The notes under the pieces are model-generated. The model was given only the letters and a program-made list of their open reading frames with translations. It made no database searches and was not told where the DNA came from. Shown here one piece after another: positions 1-7,827 of a stretch of DNA of 30,099 nt. Position 1 is the stretch's first letter. Each line of letters begins with the position of its first letter. Position numbers and translations under genes: made by a program. Source of the stretch: Dethiosulfatibacter sp. (lineage in GTDB: Bacteria > Bacillota_A > Clostridia > Tissierellales > Dethiosulfatibacteraceae); NCBI GenBank assembly GCA_019084435.1, contig JAHRFV010000220.1, positions 1-30,099 on the forward strand, read 5' to 3'.

Positions 1-67
1 ATTGGTTTTGATATAGTTCATAATTTGTTGATACTTATAATTATACCCTATTCCAGCCTACCAGGTG

Positions 68-234
68 GATCAACATGGTTCTTTGGTTCAGATGTCTTTT
101 GAAACGCCACCTGAACCTTAGAAACCATTATCCAGGGACTCTACAGTGCTAGACTCCCACTACTATAAGTGGGAGTCTAGCACTGTTGGTCATCGGATAG
201 AAGCGGGAGTCTTAGCACTGTTAGTCATCGGATA
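68..234. repeat. Dispersed two-hairpin repeat, copy A with an extra 3' half-unit
   Basis: This is one of three related elements (others at 484-615 and 7828-7956), all in the same orientation. Hairpin 1 is built from GGTTCAG...CTGAACC. Hairpin 2 is long and in this copy perfectly paired: ACAGTGCTAGACTCCCACT against AGTGGGAGTCTAGCACTGT, with an outer TATCC/GGATA pairing. After the first TCGGATA (ends about 199) a second right half follows (200-234), beginning GAAGCGGGAG. It carries AAGCGGG where the first half has AAGTGGG. No ORF fills the element. Left boundaries are approximate, judged from similarity to copy B. Confidence 0.85.
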
Positions 235-361
235 AAATGTAATGGGATAAGAAAAATGCATTTGTTTGATTTTCCTGATCTAAATCTCTTTCAGTATATC
301 CCTTTTGAATTCTTTGTAACAGAGAAATAATTTGATTTTTTTCTTCATCTTGTTTATGCAA
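221..361 (-). pseudogene. 46-codon ORF with perfect RBS, probable truncated gene remnant
   Basis: A TTG codon at 361 is preceded, six bases away, by AAGGAGGT (368-375 on the complement), the best ribosome site in this part of the window. The reading frame starts MHKQDEEKNQIISLLQRIQK, continues through GYTERDLDQ, and ends in SDD with its stop codon inside repeat copy A. The amphipathic first 29 residues remind me of the first helix of SnoaL/DUF4440 (NTF2-like) proteins, which are normally well over 100 residues. That resemblance is from memory and is weak. The tail after residue 30 looks unrelated, so the simplest reading is an intact gene start cut off by insertion of, or recombination at, the repeat. 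A genuine small protein remains possible. Confidence 0.45.
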
Positions 362-483
362 TTTCTTACCTCCTTAAGTTAAGCCAATATCTTTGTATCA
401 GGCTAGCAAGCTTTGCTTAAATTATAAATGATTATCCTTCTCATTACAAGGATATATCCCTTCTTTACCAGTAGCTATTGTTT

Positions 484-615
484 GATCAACAGGGCTCTTG
501 GGTTCAGATGGCGTTTGAAACGCCACCTGAACTTTAGAGACCGTTATCCAGCGACTCTACAGTGCTTATCTCCCACTTATAGAAGTGGGAGTCTTAGCAC
601 TGTTAGTTATCGGAC
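484..615. repeat. Dispersed two-hairpin repeat, copy B
   Basis: The element begins near GATCAACAGGG and ends with TTAGTTATCGGAC. Hairpin 1 is GTTCAGATGGCGTTT against AAACGCCACCTGAAC, with one mismatch in 15 pairs. Hairpin 2 is AGTGCTTATCTCCCACTT against AAGTGGGAGTCTTAGCACT. It lies directly downstream of the terminator of the TRAP operon, so it is probably outside that transcript. An open frame running through it (428-676) has no ribosome site and follows the repeat, so I do not call it a gene. Confidence 0.85.
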
Positions 616-620
616 AAATT

Positions 621-676
621 TAAATCTAAAAGAGCGCAACTATCTTGTGTCAGGACAAGATGCATTGCGCTCTTAA
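621..676 (-). terminator. Rho-independent terminator of the TRAP transporter operon
   Basis: Read on the minus strand, AAGAGCGCAA (complement of 665-674) pairs perfectly with TTGCGCTCTT (complement of 630-639). A small inner stem, TTGT/ACAA, extends it. The stem is followed by TTTAGATTTAAATTT. It starts about 20 bases after the permease stop codon. Confidence 0.85.
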
Positions 677-694
677 TAACTTGCATGTTTTTAT

Positions 695-2647
695 TTATAT
701 TGTCGCTACAGGTTTTTTTATTCTTTGAATTATGATCAAAGCCGCCAGTACGGCAAGACCCATAAAATCCTGGTACACGTTTGCAGATATCATTAGCAAT
801 GCTGCAGCGAATACAATTATTCTCAAGAAGAAATTCACCTTTTTAATGAAGAATCCTTCTGTTGCAACACCAATCATAAAGACACCGAGCATTGAGGTTA
901 TAATGATTCTGACGCTAATTAGAAGCGTTGTATCGATTGACAATAATGCTGTATTATAAACAAACATATACGGGACGATGAATCCTGCCAAAGCAAGCTT
1001 AACCGATTGCACCCCTGTCTTCATTGGATCGCCTCCAGAAACACCTGCAGCGGCGAATGATGCCAAAGCGACAGGTGGTGTTAAATTGGCAAACATAGCA
1101 TAATAGAATACAAACATGTGTGCTGCTATGGCCGGTATGCCAAGCTGTATCAACGCTGGTGCAGCCATGGTGGCCGTTATTAGATAAGCTGGTATTGAAG
1201 GTAATCCCATACCAAGAATCATACAAGTAATCATGGTCAAGAACAATGTTGCCAGTAGATTTGCCTTTCCTACTTGAATAATTGCATTAGCCATATTAAG
1301 TCCAAAGCCGGTAACGCTAACAACGCCGATTATGATACCAACAACAGCACAAGCAACTGCTACAGATACCGTGGATTTAGCACCCTCTTCGAATGCATCA
1401 ATGATATTTTTCAAGCTCATTCTTGTCTGAATTTTTAACATGCTAACACCGATTGTGACCAATATAGTCAGAAAAGCTGAGAAGATAACAGTTCTACCGC
1501 TAAATAAAAGCATGTATAGTAAAAACAATATTGGAATGATCAGATGACCTCTAGCTGCCATTACATCCTTAACCCTCGGTAATTCTTCTCTAGGAACTCC
1601 CTTAAGATCATTTTTTGAAGCCCTCAACTGAACTTGAACCAAAATACCAAAATAGTATAGCAGGGCTGGAATCGCCGCACTTATCACAATAACACTATAT
1701 TTGACACCAAGCATCTCAGCCATAATAAATGCAGCAGCCCCCATAATCGGTGGCAATAACTGTCCTCCTACAGAAGCAGATGCCTCTACGGATCCAGCAA
1801 ATTCCTTACTGTAACCTGTCTTTTTCATAAGAGGGATTGTAAAAGCACCAGTGGTTACAACATTGGCGACTGCCGATCCGTTAATACTACCCAAAAATCC
1901 ACTGGCAATAACAGCAACTTTTGCGGGTCCACCTTTTGTATGTCCAGCAAGAGCCAATGCAATATCATTGAAGAACTGTCCCATGCCTGATTTGTTCATT
2001 ACAGATCCGAACAATATGAAGAGAAAAATATAGCTTGAGGCAACACTGACTGAAGTACCATAAATTCCTTCTGTATTGATAAATATGTGGTTGACCAGTT
2101 GAGGCCATAAATAACCCCTATGCGTAAATATTCCCGGCATGCTTTGTCCAAACAAACCATAAGCGATGAACAACATGCTCAATATAACCAATGGCCATCC
2201 AGAGATTCTTCTGGAAGCTTCCAAAACTAACAGGATTAAAATAGTCCCCATGATGACGTCCATCGTGTTTGGCATACCCATCCGACTGATGAAGCCAACA
2301 TAGTTAGTCCAAACATATAATGGGACAGATGCTGCCATCAAGGCAAATATTACATCATACCAAGCCATTTTTTCTCTACTGCTTTTTTTAGTTGCTGGGT
2401 AGAGGAAAAAAGTCATAAAAAGCATCATTGCAACATGCAAAGAACGATGCTTATGGGTTGCAGGATATCCGAAATATGAGGTTATAAAATGATACATAGA
2501 TACAGATACTGCAATCCAATAGATGGCTTTGGCAATATTCTTGTTGGCAAATCTTCTTACTTTTGATTCTTTATCATATTTTTCCAGTATTTCTACTTGC
2601 TTCTCGTCCAGTATTTCTTGCTTAGGGTCTAGTGTAATTTTGGCCAT
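695..2647 (-). CDS. TRAP transporter fused permease subunit (TAXI type, DctQM fusion)
   Basis: This is the integral membrane component of a tripartite, ion-gradient-driven importer. It works with the TAXI binding lipoprotein encoded two genes upstream. The 650-residue protein has a soluble N-terminus of about 35 residues, a small DctQ-like block of membrane segments (about 40-165) and the large DctM-like block. Family motifs are visible: GSINGSAVANVVTTGAF near residue 254, EASASVGGQLLPPIMGAAAF near 288, GMGLPSIPAYLI near 483, and ANLTPPVALASFAAAGVSGG near 530. The length is normal for fused 4TM/12TM permeases. The ATG lies inside the end of the DUF1850 gene (19-bp overlap), with GGAGAGAG as its ribosome site, which suggests translational coupling. 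Substrate is not readable from sequence. TAXI systems studied elsewhere take up carboxylates such as glutamate. Confidence 0.95.
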   Translation of the reverse strand: MAKITLDPKQEILDEKQVEILEKYDKESKVRRFANKNIAKAIYWIAVSVSMYHFITSYFGYPATHKHRSLHVAMMLFMTFFLYPATKKSSREKMAWYDVIFALMAASVPLYVWTNYVGFISRMGMPNTMDVIMGTILILLVLEASRRISGWPLVILSMLFIAYGLFGQSMPGIFTHRGYLWPQLVNHIFINTEGIYGTSVSVASSYIFLFILFGSVMNKSGMGQFFNDIALALAGHTKGGPAKVAVIASGFLGSINGSAVANVVTTGAFTIPLMKKTGYSKEFAGSVEASASVGGQLLPPIMGAAAFIMAEMLGVKYSVIVISAAIPALLYYFGILVQVQLRASKNDLKGVPREELPRVKDVMAARGHLIIPILFLLYMLLFSGRTVIFSAFLTILVTIGVSMLKIQTRMSLKNIIDAFEEGAKSTVSVAVACAVVGIIIGVVSVTGFGLNMANAIIQVGKANLLATLFLTMITCMILGMGLPSIPAYLITATMAAPALIQLGIPAIAAHMFVFYYAMFANLTPPVALASFAAAGVSGGDPMKTGVQSVKLALAGFIVPYMFVYNTALLSIDTTLLISVRIIITSMLGVFMIGVATEGFFIKKVNFFLRIIVFAAALLMISANVYQDFMGLAVLAALIIIQRIKKPVATI

Positions 2648-3165
2648 ATGAATACTCTCTCCTCTACTCTTAATTTCAATAATTCATGATGGGGAAGATC
2701 ACTTCCCTTAATTAATTCCTTGTCATTGACACCAATAAACACTAGCGCAGTGTTGGAATTAATCCAATTGATTTCTTCGAAGATTTCATTGATATCACTC
2801 ATGATAATTATACCATCTACAATCGAAACTGTGCCTTTATTTTCAGGAATACCAGCCCCAAATCCAGCAACTGTTATAATGTGTAATGCCAATTGATTAT
2901 TATCAAGGATTTCAAATTCCTCAGTCCAGGGAATATGCTCAAACGAATGAATCCATTTGAAATGAAGTGTATCTCCAGGCTGTATCTTTTCCATCAAATA
3001 GATTTCTTCTGTTTCTTGATGAGAAATCACCAAGACCTTTGATCCTCTACTACTTATGTAGATAATCGTTATATAAACCAATATGATTGTTATGATTGCG
3101 ATAAGTATTTTTTTGAATAAAGATGAAGCACGTAAATGCTTCATCTTATTGTTATTAGTTTTCAT
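2629..3165 (-). CDS. DUF1850 domain-containing protein, TAXI-TRAP accessory
   Basis: The 178-residue protein has a basic N-terminus, one membrane anchor (about residues 17-36) and an extracytoplasmic domain. The domain carries the DUF1850 signature HSFEHIPWTEEFEI (about 73-86) and a glycine-rich AGFGAGIPENKG (about 100-111). DUF1850 genes are typically found between TAXI binding-protein and fused-permease genes, exactly as here, but no biochemical role is known to me. The gene starts 7 bases after the binding-protein stop and overlaps the permease gene by 19 bp. The upstream ATG has no clear ribosome site. A second ATG at codon 8 (MKHLRAS) lies within an 11-bp hairpin, so expression may depend on coupling to the gene before it. 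Confidence 0.85.
   Translation of the reverse strand: MKTNNNKMKHLRASSLFKKILIAIITIILVYITIIYISSRGSKVLVISHQETEEIYLMEKIQPGDTLHFKWIHSFEHIPWTEEFEILDNNQLALHIITVAGFGAGIPENKGTVSIVDGIIIMSDINEIFEEINWINSNTALVFIGVNDKELIKGSDLPHHELLKLRVEERVFIWPKLH
3120..3147 (-). promoter_or_regulatory. Perfect 11-bp hairpin at the binding-protein/DUF1850 junction
   Basis: On the minus strand AAGATGAAGCA pairs with TGCTTCATCTT around a 6-base loop (TTTACG), covering codons 7-16 of the DUF1850 gene. It lies about 25 bases after the binding-protein stop codon. A stem here could protect the 3' end of the binding-protein mRNA, or limit readthrough or translation of the membrane genes. That role is inference. Confidence 0.55.
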
Positions 3166-3172
3166 TATGTGT

Positions 3173-4213
3173 TTAGTTCATACCCTTTTCTTCATAATAC
3201 TTAATTGCACCTGGATGGAAAGGAATTCCAACGCCAACATGTGAATTTTCTAATGTAATATGCTTTTGAGCAGTTGCATGAGATGCTTGTATATCACCTA
3301 TGTTTTCAAATATCCCTTTTGTCAAATCATAAACCACATCATCTGGTAAACTACTGTTAACCATCATGATATTTCTTACAGTTACAGTGTTTGTGTCCGA
3401 TGTTGTCCCGTATACATCAGCTGGAATCACTTCCGGTACAAAGAAAGGATATTTTGCTATTAGATTAGCAAGGCCTTCTCCTTCTATAGGAACAAGAACG
3501 ATCGTATTAGTTGTCCCTAATTCCATTATTGTTGCATTTGGTATTCCGCTTGTTACAAAAACAGCGTCAACCATACCATTCTTCATTTGATCTATAGCTT
3601 CTCCATAGTTCAAATAATCTACAGAGCTATCTTCATAGGTCATGTTATGAGCTTCATACATAACTCTTGCATTCAACTCAACACCTGAATTTGGTGCTCC
3701 GATACCTACTTTTTTGCCTTTAAGATCTTCAAATTTAGTGATTCCAGAAGCCTCTGTTGTAACTAATTGAACGTAATTTGGATATAAACCTGTTATTGCT
3801 CTTAAGTCTGTAGCAGGTTCTTTGCCCTCAAAAGCGCCAAAAGCATCATAAGCTTGAGCTACTGCATCTGACATGGCTATTGCCATTTCAGCGCCACCAG
3901 TTAGAATAAGATTGATGTTTTCTCCTGAAGCTCCAGTAGATTGAGCTGATGATTTATAACCCAATTTGTTCTGGAATACACTTGAGAAAGCACCACCAAT
4001 TGGATAATACAAACCACTGGTTGGGCCAGTCGCTACTGTTATAAAGTATTGACTTCTATCTAATTCCGGTTCGCCAGCTGTTGTCGTCTCAGCTCCTGCT
4101 GTAGTAGTTGGTGCAGCAGTAGTTGGTGCTGGTGTTGTTCCACCACATGCGCTTAAAACCATCGCTAATACCAAAACAACTGACAATAAAGCTGCTATTC
4201 TTTTTTTGTTCAT
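3173..4213 (-). CDS. TAXI family TRAP transporter solute-binding lipoprotein
   Basis: This is the extracytoplasmic receptor of the TRAP system encoded downstream. The N-terminus is a lipoprotein signal: KKR, a hydrophobic stretch, then LSAC with Cys23 as the predicted lipid-modified residue. A Thr/Ala/Pro-rich tether follows (about 26-50) that would lift the receptor off the membrane. The mature domain begins YFITVATGPTSGLYYPIGGA, the hallmark TAXI opening, and continues with STGASGENINLI and GKKVGIGAPNSGVE. Its 346 residues are typical. The ATG has a strong ribosome site (TAAGGAGGAA), and a consensus sigma-54 promoter ends 46 bases upstream. It is the first gene of a three-gene operon with the DUF1850 protein and the fused permease. 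Confidence 0.95.
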   Translation of the reverse strand: MNKKRIAALLSVVLVLAMVLSACGGTTPAPTTAAPTTTAGAETTTAGEPELDRSQYFITVATGPTSGLYYPIGGAFSSVFQNKLGYKSSAQSTGASGENINLILTGGAEMAIAMSDAVAQAYDAFGAFEGKEPATDLRAITGLYPNYVQLVTTEASGITKFEDLKGKKVGIGAPNSGVELNARVMYEAHNMTYEDSSVDYLNYGEAIDQMKNGMVDAVFVTSGIPNATIMELGTTNTIVLVPIEGEGLANLIAKYPFFVPEVIPADVYGTTSDTNTVTVRNIMMVNSSLPDDVVYDLTKGIFENIGDIQASHATAQKHITLENSHVGVGIPFHPGAIKYYEEKGMN

Positions 4214-4259
4214 AAAATGTTTCCTCCTTAAAGATGTTTTCTTACTTACCTAATAATAT

Positions 4260-4275
4260 AGCAATTATCGTGCCA
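4260..4275 (-). promoter_or_regulatory. Sigma-54 (-24/-12) promoter of the TAXI TRAP operon
   Basis: The minus strand reads TGGCACGATAATTGCT, a full match to the TGGCAC-N5-TTGCW consensus with the required GG-N10-GC spacing. Transcription would start about 12 bases further on, near 4249, giving a leader of roughly 36 bases with the AGGAGG site of the binding-protein gene. The gene for an NtrC-type activator lies immediately upstream, so both partners are present. Confidence 0.88.
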
Positions 4276-4392
4276 ATGATTTTGTCCAATAATAAAACAC
4301 ATTAACAACCCAATAAAACAGCTTATAACAACACTTCTATGCTATTCTAGACTTTTATCATAGTTACTGTATTAATCTAAATGTCATCTATT

Positions 4393-4435
4393 GACACGGC
4401 AAAAATTGCCGCACGGCAATTTTTGCCGTGCGGTG
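4393..4435. promoter_or_regulatory. Double palindrome, probable enhancer of the sigma-54 activator (may also end its transcript)
   Basis: Two near-palindromes sit side by side: CGGCAAAAATTGCCG (about 4397-4411) and CGGCAATTTTTGCCG (about 4414-4428). They are inverted copies of each other, so the whole forms CACGGCAAAAATTGCCG/CGGCAATTTTTGCCGTG. It lies about 140 bp upstream of the -24 element, the usual position for paired dimer sites of an NtrC-family activator. It also directly follows the regulator stop codon, and as RNA it would fold strongly, but no clean T-run follows on the minus strand, which weakens a pure terminator reading. Confidence 0.6.
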
Positions 4436-4436
4436 T

Positions 4437-5816
4437 CTATCTTATTTCATACTCATTAATTTTATTTCTAAGCCCTCTCTCACTGATTCCCAACATGGCT
4501 GCTGTGGCTTTTCTATGTCCTTTGTTGAGTGTTAATGCCGCTTCAATCAATTTTTTCTCAGCTTCCTGAAGTGTAAGTCCAGCCAGATTATCCACGCCAA
4601 GACTCACGCCGATACCAAGATCCAACTCGCTACTTTCTCTCGCTGAAATATTTCTAACCTTCGCAGGTAGATTATCAATCTTAATGACTTCATCCGATGC
4701 CAATAACACACTGTATTCCAAAATATTAATTAGTTCTCTTACATTACCGGGATAATCGTAGCTAATCATCAGATCCTCGGCTTCTTTTGAGAAACCTGTC
4801 ACTTGCTTGTTCAAGGATTTATTGAAAACACTGATAAAATGTTTAAACAGCAGAGGCATATCCTCTTTTCTCTGCCTAAGTGGGGGCAGATCTATCTCAA
4901 AGACATTCAACCTGAAATACAAATCCTCTCTGAATTTTCCATCATCTACCATTTTTCTCAGATCCCTGTTTGATGCGGCAATAAATCGCACATCCATTGC
5001 AACAGGATCATTAGCCCCTAAAGGAGTAAACTCCCTTTGCTGCAAAACTCTCAGCAGCTTTGCCTGTAGATGAATCGACATATCTCCAATCTCGTCTAGA
5101 AATATTGTGCCATTATTGGCATGCTCGAATTTTCCCTTCTTATCAGCAATTGCGCCTGTGAAAGTTCCTTTCTTATGCCCAAATAGTTCCTCTTCCAATA
5201 GCGTCTCAGGAATAGCGGCACAATTCAGAGCTACAAAATTACCATCTTTACGTTTGCCCGCATAATGTATCGCTCTTGCTACCAGTTCTTTTCCTGTTCC
5301 GCTTTCACCGACGACCACAACGCTCGTGTCAACATCTTTTAGCTTCTCAATCAATCCGAAAATCTCTCTCATAGCTGGACTCTTGCCAATTATGCCATGA
5401 TAAATCTCACCATTTATTATATCTTTATTGTCATACCCAGTTTTATCATGAAGGCGCTGGTATTCGAGAGCTTGTTCTATAGCTTTTCCTAATTCATCCA
5501 AATCCAGAGGCTTTGTCAAATAGGTAAAGGCTCCTTTTTTAATGGCCTCAACTGATGACATAATGCTTCCAAAGGCGGTCATAATGATGACTTGAGTCGA
5601 CTGAGTCAAGTTCTTGATATCCTGCAAAACATCTATCCCATCTACCTTACCAATCTTCAAATCAAGCAACACTAAATGATAATATTGTGTCAGCATTTTC
5701 TTAAGTCCCTCTTTTGGGTCTGTTGTTGATTCTACATTGTATTGATCTTCCAATGCAAAAGTTAGAGAGGAGCATATGGCTTTTTCATCGTCAATAATTA
5801 ATATGTTCTTCTTCAT
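4437..5816 (-). CDS. Sigma-54-dependent response regulator (NtrC family)
   Basis: This is a transcription activator that uses ATP hydrolysis to open sigma-54 promoters when phosphorylated. It has 459 residues. The receiver domain is at about 3-118, with phospho-acceptor Asp52 in LVLLDLKIG, Thr80 and Lys102. The AAA+ domain is at about 140-375: Walker A GESGTGKE (170-177), the sigma-54 contact loop as GTFTGA (217-222, Thr in place of the usual Ala), Walker B FLDEIGD (239-245), and FREDLYFRL with the arginine finger (about 296-304). The Fis-type helix-turn-helix is at about 418-457, with KATAAMLGISERGLRNKI. The gene overlaps its kinase gene by 26 bp and has AAAGGAG as its ribosome site. The consensus sigma-54 promoter and palindrome just downstream make the TAXI TRAP operon the obvious target. 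Confidence 0.95.
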   Translation of the reverse strand: MKKNILIIDDEKAICSSLTFALEDQYNVESTTDPKEGLKKMLTQYYHLVLLDLKIGKVDGIDVLQDIKNLTQSTQVIIMTAFGSIMSSVEAIKKGAFTYLTKPLDLDELGKAIEQALEYQRLHDKTGYDNKDIINGEIYHGIIGKSPAMREIFGLIEKLKDVDTSVVVVGESGTGKELVARAIHYAGKRKDGNFVALNCAAIPETLLEEELFGHKKGTFTGAIADKKGKFEHANNGTIFLDEIGDMSIHLQAKLLRVLQQREFTPLGANDPVAMDVRFIAASNRDLRKMVDDGKFREDLYFRLNVFEIDLPPLRQRKEDMPLLFKHFISVFNKSLNKQVTGFSKEAEDLMISYDYPGNVRELINILEYSVLLASDEVIKIDNLPAKVRNISARESSELDLGIGVSLGVDNLAGLTLQEAEKKLIEAALTLNKGHRKATAAMLGISERGLRNKINEYEIR

Positions 5817-7809
5817 GAAATACTCCTTTAAAAGTTATGAGAATGGTTGATCCCTTATTTTTATCACTGCTTATGTGAATAGTTCCGTCATTATCCTCTA
5901 TTAGTTGTCTCGATAAAGGAAGTCCTATGCCACTGCCACCAACTTTTGTTGTGTAAAATAATTCAAAAACATTCTTCAGTTCATCTTCAGTCATACCTAC
6001 ACCGTTGTCGTCTATCGATATACAGACATGTTCATCATTTTTAAAAACCTCAATGTCTATGCTATAGATTCTGTCATCTTGGATTGTCGACTTTCGTTCG
6101 TTAATAGCATCGATCGCATTGAGAAATAAGTTTATAATAACTTGTTTAAGTTGATTCATGTCAACCATGATAAAATAGTCTCTGTCTATTTTCTTGTTGA
6201 GTATTATACCATTTTTCTGAATAACCGGTTTGAATAGTGTAACACAATACTCAATGACATCTACTAAATTTGCCAGTTCAATAATTTTTTCTCTTGGTTT
6301 TGCATAATCAATCAGTTGCTCAATCAATTTGTTTACTCGCTCAACTTCATGAGGTACAACTGTTGCAATTTGCTTTTGAAATTCCACATTATCTTTCTTC
6401 CTTGGCAACAATTCAATGTATGTCTTAATAGATGTCAATGGATTTCTGATTTCATGAGCTATCCCTGATATGATTTGAACCAAAGCCTGATTCTTTTCCT
6501 TTTCTTGAGCTTGTGCCCTTAAGATTTTTTCTTCAGTAATGTCTTCAATTGTTATTATAGCTCCTCTTGTGGTTTTTACATAATCAAACAAGGGATAAAT
6601 GACATACCTGAAAGTCATTTGCTTTTGAGGCGTAACATACGCCATTTCCTTTTCTATGAAGCTTTCGCCATTTTTTAGAACACGCTCGATACTACCAAGC
6701 ATCAGATTAATCGGTACAAGATCATAAACACTTTCGCCAACCAATGGTCTATCGCAACCACATAATTTCAATGAGCTTTCATTCATAGACATAATCCTGC
6801 CCTCATTATCAAATATGACAATGCTCCTAGGACTGCTTTCCACAATGAGATTCTTCAAATCATTGCTTTGTCTGATTTCAAGAATCTTTTCCTCCAATTG
6901 CGTGTTTGAATTGCTTAACTCTTTTGTCTTTATATTAACCTTTCTTTTCAGTTGAAGGTTGATAAGCAATCCCGCCAAAAGGACAAACAAACCACTTATG
7001 GATAAAATCGTCATATATCTGACCATCTGCTTCTGTCTTTCCAGATTCAAGTCATTAATCCAATTATTGTATATATCCTCATAAACACCGCTGAGTTTGA
7101 TATCCCTTAAAGAGTTATTAATAAGGTTCATCAACCCAGGCATTTCATGGCTTACCCCAAGGTGGTAATATACAGGAGTTTCATAAACATCACTAATGGT
7201 ATACTCACCGGTTAGATTGTATTTGTCAAATGTGTATTCGGCGACATGTCGAACACCAATCATTGTATCCGCTCTTCCCATCAACAAAAGTGCAATGACG
7301 GATTCCTGATTGAATGACAGATTAAAATTGGCTTTTTTGATGTTCTTGACAAACTCATATTCCGCCGAATCCCTCTCAACAGCGATTATAAAAGGCTCAA
7401 CATTCAACTTGTTTCTAATTTCCTCTGATTTTTCATTTGGCATAATAAAAGACACTTTGGATTGAACCAAGCTATCGCTAAAATCCATTACTTCCTCTAG
7501 TGAACGCATATATCTGATTCCTAAAATCATGTCAATCTCTTTTAATTTGAATTGTTCAATGGCTTCATTCAAAGGCATAGGAACCAGTTCTATATCCAAA
7601 TTGCTATCTTCGGCAATTTGTTTGAGCAAATCAATGAGCAGACCCTTATATTCGCCATCCTCGTAGTATTGGTAGGGTGGTAGATTGGGGTCAAATCCAA
7701 CCCGAAGCAGATTGACGTTACTGGCGTAGGCAGAGTTGTCCTGATTAATTGCCAACAAGCCAATCAATGTCACTGTAATCCATACAAATACCATTGTTTT
7801 TTTAACCAT
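5791..7809 (-). CDS. Sensor histidine kinase with extracellular SBP_bac_3 domain and PAS domain
   Basis: This is a membrane sensor of 672 residues. Residues 1-29 form a signal/anchor segment. An SBP_bac_3-like ligand-binding domain follows (about 33-253: LRVGFDPNLPPYQYYEDG, then EIDMILGIRYM), the fold used by amino-acid ABC receptors. A membrane helix is at about 264-284 and a short coiled coil at about 292-318. A PAS domain (about 320-430, FDNEGRIMSMNESS) comes before the kinase. HisKA carries phospho-acceptor His452 in SGIAHEIRNPLTSIKTY. The ATPase domain has Asn564 in NLFLNAIDAI, DDNGVGM (601-607) and GGSGIGLPLS (624-633). There is no HAMP domain. It is probably activated by a small extracellular ligand, perhaps the solute carried by the adjacent TRAP system, and phosphorylates the overlapping regulator. 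Confidence 0.94.
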   Translation of the reverse strand: MVKKTMVFVWITVTLIGLLAINQDNSAYASNVNLLRVGFDPNLPPYQYYEDGEYKGLLIDLLKQIAEDSNLDIELVPMPLNEAIEQFKLKEIDMILGIRYMRSLEEVMDFSDSLVQSKVSFIMPNEKSEEIRNKLNVEPFIIAVERDSAEYEFVKNIKKANFNLSFNQESVIALLLMGRADTMIGVRHVAEYTFDKYNLTGEYTISDVYETPVYYHLGVSHEMPGLMNLINNSLRDIKLSGVYEDIYNNWINDLNLERQKQMVRYMTILSISGLFVLLAGLLINLQLKRKVNIKTKELSNSNTQLEEKILEIRQSNDLKNLIVESSPRSIVIFDNEGRIMSMNESSLKLCGCDRPLVGESVYDLVPINLMLGSIERVLKNGESFIEKEMAYVTPQKQMTFRYVIYPLFDYVKTTRGAIITIEDITEEKILRAQAQEKEKNQALVQIISGIAHEIRNPLTSIKTYIELLPRKKDNVEFQKQIATVVPHEVERVNKLIEQLIDYAKPREKIIELANLVDVIEYCVTLFKPVIQKNGIILNKKIDRDYFIMVDMNQLKQVIINLFLNAIDAINERKSTIQDDRIYSIDIEVFKNDEHVCISIDDNGVGMTEDELKNVFELFYTTKVGGSGIGLPLSRQLIEDNDGTIHISSDKNKGSTILITFKGVFHEEEHINY

Positions 7810-7827
7810 CTAATCACACCTTTCATA

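Noticed and set aside
68..234. CRISPR array or riboswitch reading of the repeats
   Set aside because: There are only 2.5 units here with no regular spacers, and the elements are not in leaders of one gene class, so neither fits.
428..676. 82-codon plus-strand frame across repeat copy B and the terminator
   Set aside because: It follows the hairpins of the repeat and the TRAP terminator, has no ribosome site and an unlikely composition.
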